The position numbers and the translations under genes are program-made. From an uncultured Collinsella sp. (lineage in GTDB: Bacteria; Actinomycetota; Coriobacteriia; Coriobacteriales; Coriobacteriaceae), in the NCBI GenBank assembly GCA_934654605.1, contig CAKUGH010000047.1:1-12744 (forward strand): 12,744 bases of DNA. The letters are read 5' to 3'. Positions 12,428-12,744 of this stretch are shown piece by piece. The notes under the pieces are model-generated. The model searched no databases and was not told the DNA's origin. It saw only the letters and a list, made by a program, of their open reading frames with translations. Position 1 is the first letter of the stretch, and the number at the start of each line of letters is the position of its first letter.

Positions 12428-12723
12428 GGGCTACCGCCTCCTATTTTTGGGGTAGCGAAAACGTATCAGCTGGAACTTGCCGCTCAGCCGACCAAAAGCT
12501 GACCAAAATCTAACCATGCAGGTAGATGGCCTGTTTTGACGTCGTATTTTGAAACTGAATCGGCGAGTGGTAATCGGCACCCGTGAACGGTCGAAAGTTA
12601 TGAAAACCAGGTAAGTTTAGGGACGTGTACTTTTCCGAAAAACGGCAGTTTTCCTGCTGTATTGAAACTGCTGAGCACATGCTCAAGGACGTGTGATATG
12701 AGCGTTGGGCCGGCGGCCAGAGT
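12428..12723. other. Non-coding stretch upstream of the AbiEi-like gene
   Basis: About 300 bp, more AT-rich than the rest of the window, without a credible gene. On the minus strand two direct copies of TTTTGGTC (12502-12495 and 12492-12485 region) lie 60-80 nt before the AbiEi-like start and might be regulator sites; no well-spaced promoter was found. GGGACGTG (12620-12627) followed by TACTTTTCC (12628-12636) resembles a damaged right arm of the palindromic unit. A CAGTTT/AAACTG inverted repeat lies near 12645-12670. Confidence 0.4.
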
Positions 12724-12737
12724 GGGATGCATTTTCC
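12724..12737. repeat. Orphan right arm of the palindromic unit at the window edge
   Basis: GGGATGCATTTTCC fits the right-arm consensus. It is preceded by CCAGAGT (12717-12723), identical to the last seven centre bases of array unit 2, but no left arm lies at the expected place. The array may resume beyond the window. Confidence 0.75.
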
Positions 12738-12744
12738 CAAAGAG

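Noticed and set aside
11384..12721. CCAGA at both edges of the AbiEi-like segment as a target-site duplication
   Set aside because: Only 5 bp, and removing the segment would leave a 5-nt unit centre in place of the 18 nt seen in all complete units; no terminal inverted repeats or transposase were found.
12510..12740. 76-codon minus-strand open frame
   Set aside because: It begins inside the orphan repeat arm, has no ribosome-binding site and no recognisable motif.

Overview
The window looks like chromosome of a high-GC, strictly anaerobic gut actinobacterium of the Coriobacteriia, most likely Collinsella or a close relative. This is an inference from base composition, codon choice and protein style (including an actinobacterial AbiEi/DUF559-like protein); no rRNA or other marker gene is present. 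The centre of the window is a purine-related molybdoenzyme locus.

Layout: (1) 1-210, the 3' end of a ridA-type enamine/imine deaminase, followed by a shared bidirectional terminator (242-279). (2) 323-979 on the minus strand, a YheO/DauR-like PAS-HTH regulator, divergent from everything downstream. (3) 980-1331, a divergent regulatory region with a good sigma70-like promoter overlapped by a Fur-box-like sequence. (4) 1332-2726, an NCS2 purine/xanthine-type permease. (5) A hairpin-dense 195-bp gap, then ssnA (2922-4277), another long hairpin, ygfK (4427-7426), an RnfB-like multi-cluster ferredoxin (7438-7917) and an xdhD-type molybdenum hydroxylase (7930-10707). The last three genes are tightly spaced and probably translationally coupled. 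The operon ends at an intrinsic terminator (10777-10811). (6) 10817-11385, a tandem array of nine complete 46-nt palindromic units plus one half unit. (7) 11429-12427 on the minus strand, a lone AbiEi/DUF559-like protein. (8) 12428-12744, non-coding, ending with another half copy of the palindromic unit at the window edge.

How the genes fit together: the permease would import a purine base. XdhD carries two [2Fe-2S] clusters and the molybdopterin domains but no FAD domain, and no YgfM-type FAD subunit is encoded beside it. Electrons could instead pass through the four-cluster ferredoxin to YgfK, which has FAD and NAD(P) folds, a DHOD-like barrel and a C-terminal Fe-S region. SsnA is a metal-dependent aminohydrolase that in this family travels with YgfK and selenium-dependent xanthine dehydrogenases, in clusters linked to anaerobic purine/urate breakdown. 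RidA, which quenches 2-aminoacrylate-type intermediates, would suit a neighbouring ammonia-lyase step upstream of the window.

The least explained parts are the palindromic array with its unusual substitution pattern, the way half units flank the AbiEi-like gene, and the structured leader of ssnA.
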